Assembly (NCBI GenBank): GCA_002212725.1
Contig: MTCR01000151.1
Location: 1-35,614 of the forward strand
DNA from: Sphingobacteriales bacterium TSM_CSM
Lineage (GTDB): Bacteria > Bacteroidota > Bacteroidia > Chitinophagales > UBA2359
Length of the DNA: 35,614 bases
Direction of reading: 5' to 3'
The translations under genes were made by a program, and so were the position numbers. The notes below the pieces were generated by a model, which was not told where the DNA came from, did no database searches, and saw only the letters and a list, made by a program, of their open reading frames with translations. Each line of letters opens with the position of its first letter. Position 1 is the first letter of the stretch. This document shows positions 34,393-35,614 of this stretch, piece after piece.

Positions 34393-34878
34393 ATGAGAAT
34401 AAAAATAACTGTTGCTGTTTTACCTTTGTTGGTTGTGGCTGTTATGTCAGGTTGTACAGGCAATCCTGACGATGGTAAAACAAATAAAACAGAACCTGCC
34501 TCAACCGCCGTGGATTCCGGCAAGTCAGGTTCCGATAACACCGCTGCTCAACCTGCTGCCACAAGTTCAGGTATTCCCGAACTGCTACAGGGTAAATGGC
34601 AGCATATTGACGACAAATCAAACTATTTGGTGTTTGAAGGCAACCACCGGAAGGAAACAGCAGCTGACAGCGGCAAATGGGACGATGAAACTTTTGTTTT
34701 ATCTGATAAATGTTCAAACGCTTCAGACAAAGACAACGGAGCAGCCCCGGAAAAGGACAGGTATATTTCCTGCGAAAAATCAGATTTATGCTGGTATATA
34801 ATTGAAGTTGACAAAAGCATATTGTCACTCAGCTATATGGGACGCGGAAACACACTAACCTATAAACGGGTGAACTGA
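34393..34878 (+). CDS. Small lipocalin-like lipoprotein
   Basis: The 161-residue protein has a lipoprotein signal with lipobox VMSGC (Cys21). A Thr/Ser/Asp-rich linker runs to about residue 58. The domain then starts GIPELLQGKWQHIDDKSNYLVFEGNHRKE, the typical 'L-x-G-K-W' opening of lipocalin-like proteins, and continues with short strands to LSYMGRGNTLTYKRVN. Two CxxxxxC-type pairs (DKCSNASD, ISCEKSDLC) may form a disulfide in the periplasm. It probably binds a small ligand or is structural. Confidence 0.85.
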   Translation: MRIKITVAVLPLLVVAVMSGCTGNPDDGKTNKTEPASTAVDSGKSGSDNTAAQPAATSSGIPELLQGKWQHIDDKSNYLVFEGNHRKETAADSGKWDDETFVLSDKCSNASDKDNGAAPEKDRYISCEKSDLCWYIIEVDKSILSLSYMGRGNTLTYKRVN

Positions 34879-35594
34879 AAGCAAATTTGTAGTAGTCAAT
34901 ATTTAATCTGACGACTGCCGGAAAACTATTGATTGTCATACAGGTTATTTAGCCTGTTCCAATCAAAAACCATCTGAACTATTTGCTTTCCCTTTAGCTT
35001 GCTTGCTGTGAAAGCAACAAAGGGGTGCCTGAGTTGTTGTTGGAACGGTGCCGCCCGCATGGCGACAGGTATTCCAACAACTTATCTTTAGCCGGGTCTA
35101 AACTATTCAAAAAGGGCTGCACAGGCGTTTTACCTAAACAGTATTTGCCCGAATGGGTACGTTAACGGTTGTAATGATGTGCCCGGATATCGGGATATTT
35201 TTGGATTTCATCCGGCCCCCGATATCATTGTTTTCGAAAAGCTGCGGCATAAAATTCTTTTTGAATACTCTTGTTTGCAACAGCTAATTTCGGGATGTGC
35301 CCGCTTGCTCCCCGCTGTTTCGCATAGTTCCTTGTAGCGAGAAACAGCATCTCGGCTGCAACCTGAAACTTTATATGCCCGGCTTGCGTTACCTATGCCG
35401 GGCTAATTTCAATAACCCAACTGTATGCTTACTAATCTTGGCTGTTGTTATCCTAACATTTTTTTTGAAAAGTTATAAAATTATTCGCAATTATAAGATT
35501 AAGTGTTGAGTTCACTAAAATAAGGTTTATCTGTTTTTGAATAAATTCAGATATATTTTGTAACTTTATAGCTCAAAAATATCCCTGATAGTCC
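34879..35594. repeat. Non-coding region with several inverted repeats
   Basis: No convincing gene is seen; the 70-residue frame at 35297-35509 is not supported. Inverted repeats are: GTTGTTGGAA/TTCCAACAAC (35036-35045, 35072-35081; 10 bp, with GCC/GGC inside the loop); GATATCGGG/CCCGATATC (35186-35194, 35218-35226; 9 bp) with nested CCGGAT/ATCCGG; GCTGTTTC/GAAACAGC (35314-35321, 35341-35348; 8 bp); and GCCCGGC/GCCGGGC (35377-35383, 35397-35403; 7 bp). The last 130 bp are AT-rich and probably hold a promoter. Confidence 0.65.
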
Positions 35595-35614
35595 ATGTTC
35601 AAACGCAACGACAA
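35595..35614 (+). CDS. Possible start of a gene cut by the window end
   Basis: An ATG at 35595 opens a frame reading MFKRND to the edge. It follows an AT-rich stretch with TATTTTG (35554-35560), 34 bp upstream, a spacing like that before the barrel gene at 22715. Too short to identify. Confidence 0.35.

Noticed and set aside
35297-35509. 70-residue frame with a hydrophobic stretch
   Set aside because: No promoter or ribosome site is seen, it begins among inverted repeats, and the hydrophobic part is AT-rich non-coding DNA.

Overview
The window looks like a contig piece from an uncultured Bacteroidota, probably near the Chitinophagales/Saprospirales. The evidence is: three proteins with type IX secretion (T9SS) C-terminal signals (two type A, one CHU_C/type B), a PorP/SprF partner, a TonB receptor with an N-terminal carboxypeptidase-regulatory domain, a parE-parC pair, weak Shine-Dalgarno sites, and two clean Bacteroidota promoters (TTG-N19/20-TAnnTTTG) before parE and tRNA-Arg. 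No phage, transposase, CRISPR array or integrase was seen.

Layout. 1-738: non-coding; a tandem array of ~205-bp repeats, then small perfect palindromes. 739-2166 (-): ECF sigma factor and a TPR-bearing membrane anti-sigma-like protein. 2619-5961 (+): a GCS2-family amidoligase, a class I glutamine-amidotransferase-like protein and an ATP-grasp-like protein, probably a small biosynthetic system with unknown product. 5997-7978 (+): DUF4129 and DUF4350 membrane proteins. 8178-12758 (+): topoisomerase IV. 12853-16091 (-): a four-gene run of a conserved unknown protein, a secreted papain-like cysteine protease, a small DUF6508-like protein and a LolC/E-type permease. 16173-22336 (-): TonB-dependent receptor, then two T9SS-secreted proteins (lamin-tail domain; phospholipase-D/nuclease fold). 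22715-23389 (+): predicted outer-membrane barrel. 23464-26673 (-): compact operon of alpha/beta hydrolase, SGNH hydrolase (carrying a one-base frameshift), P-loop kinase and MiaA. 26753-31822 (-): a 1332-residue surface protein (seven-blade propeller, six PKD domains, CHU_C) with its PorP/SprF partner. 32033-32106 (-): tRNA-Arg(ACG) with promoter and terminator. 32309-34878 (+): a secreted GOLD-like protein and two lipoproteins. 34879-35594: non-coding, rich in inverted repeats. A new gene probably starts at 35595.

The genes do not form one pathway. The best candidates for a poorly described system are the amidoligase/GATase/ATP-grasp trio (2619-5961), the protease/DUF6508-like pair (14098-15268), and the propeller-PKD surface protein with its PorP/SprF partner. 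Two non-coding regions (1-738 and 34879-35594) hold repeat structure that no gene explains. Several long open frames begin upstream of their likely real starts; I moved those starts to the ATG that gives a signal peptide or avoids TTG/GTG, and say so in each entry.
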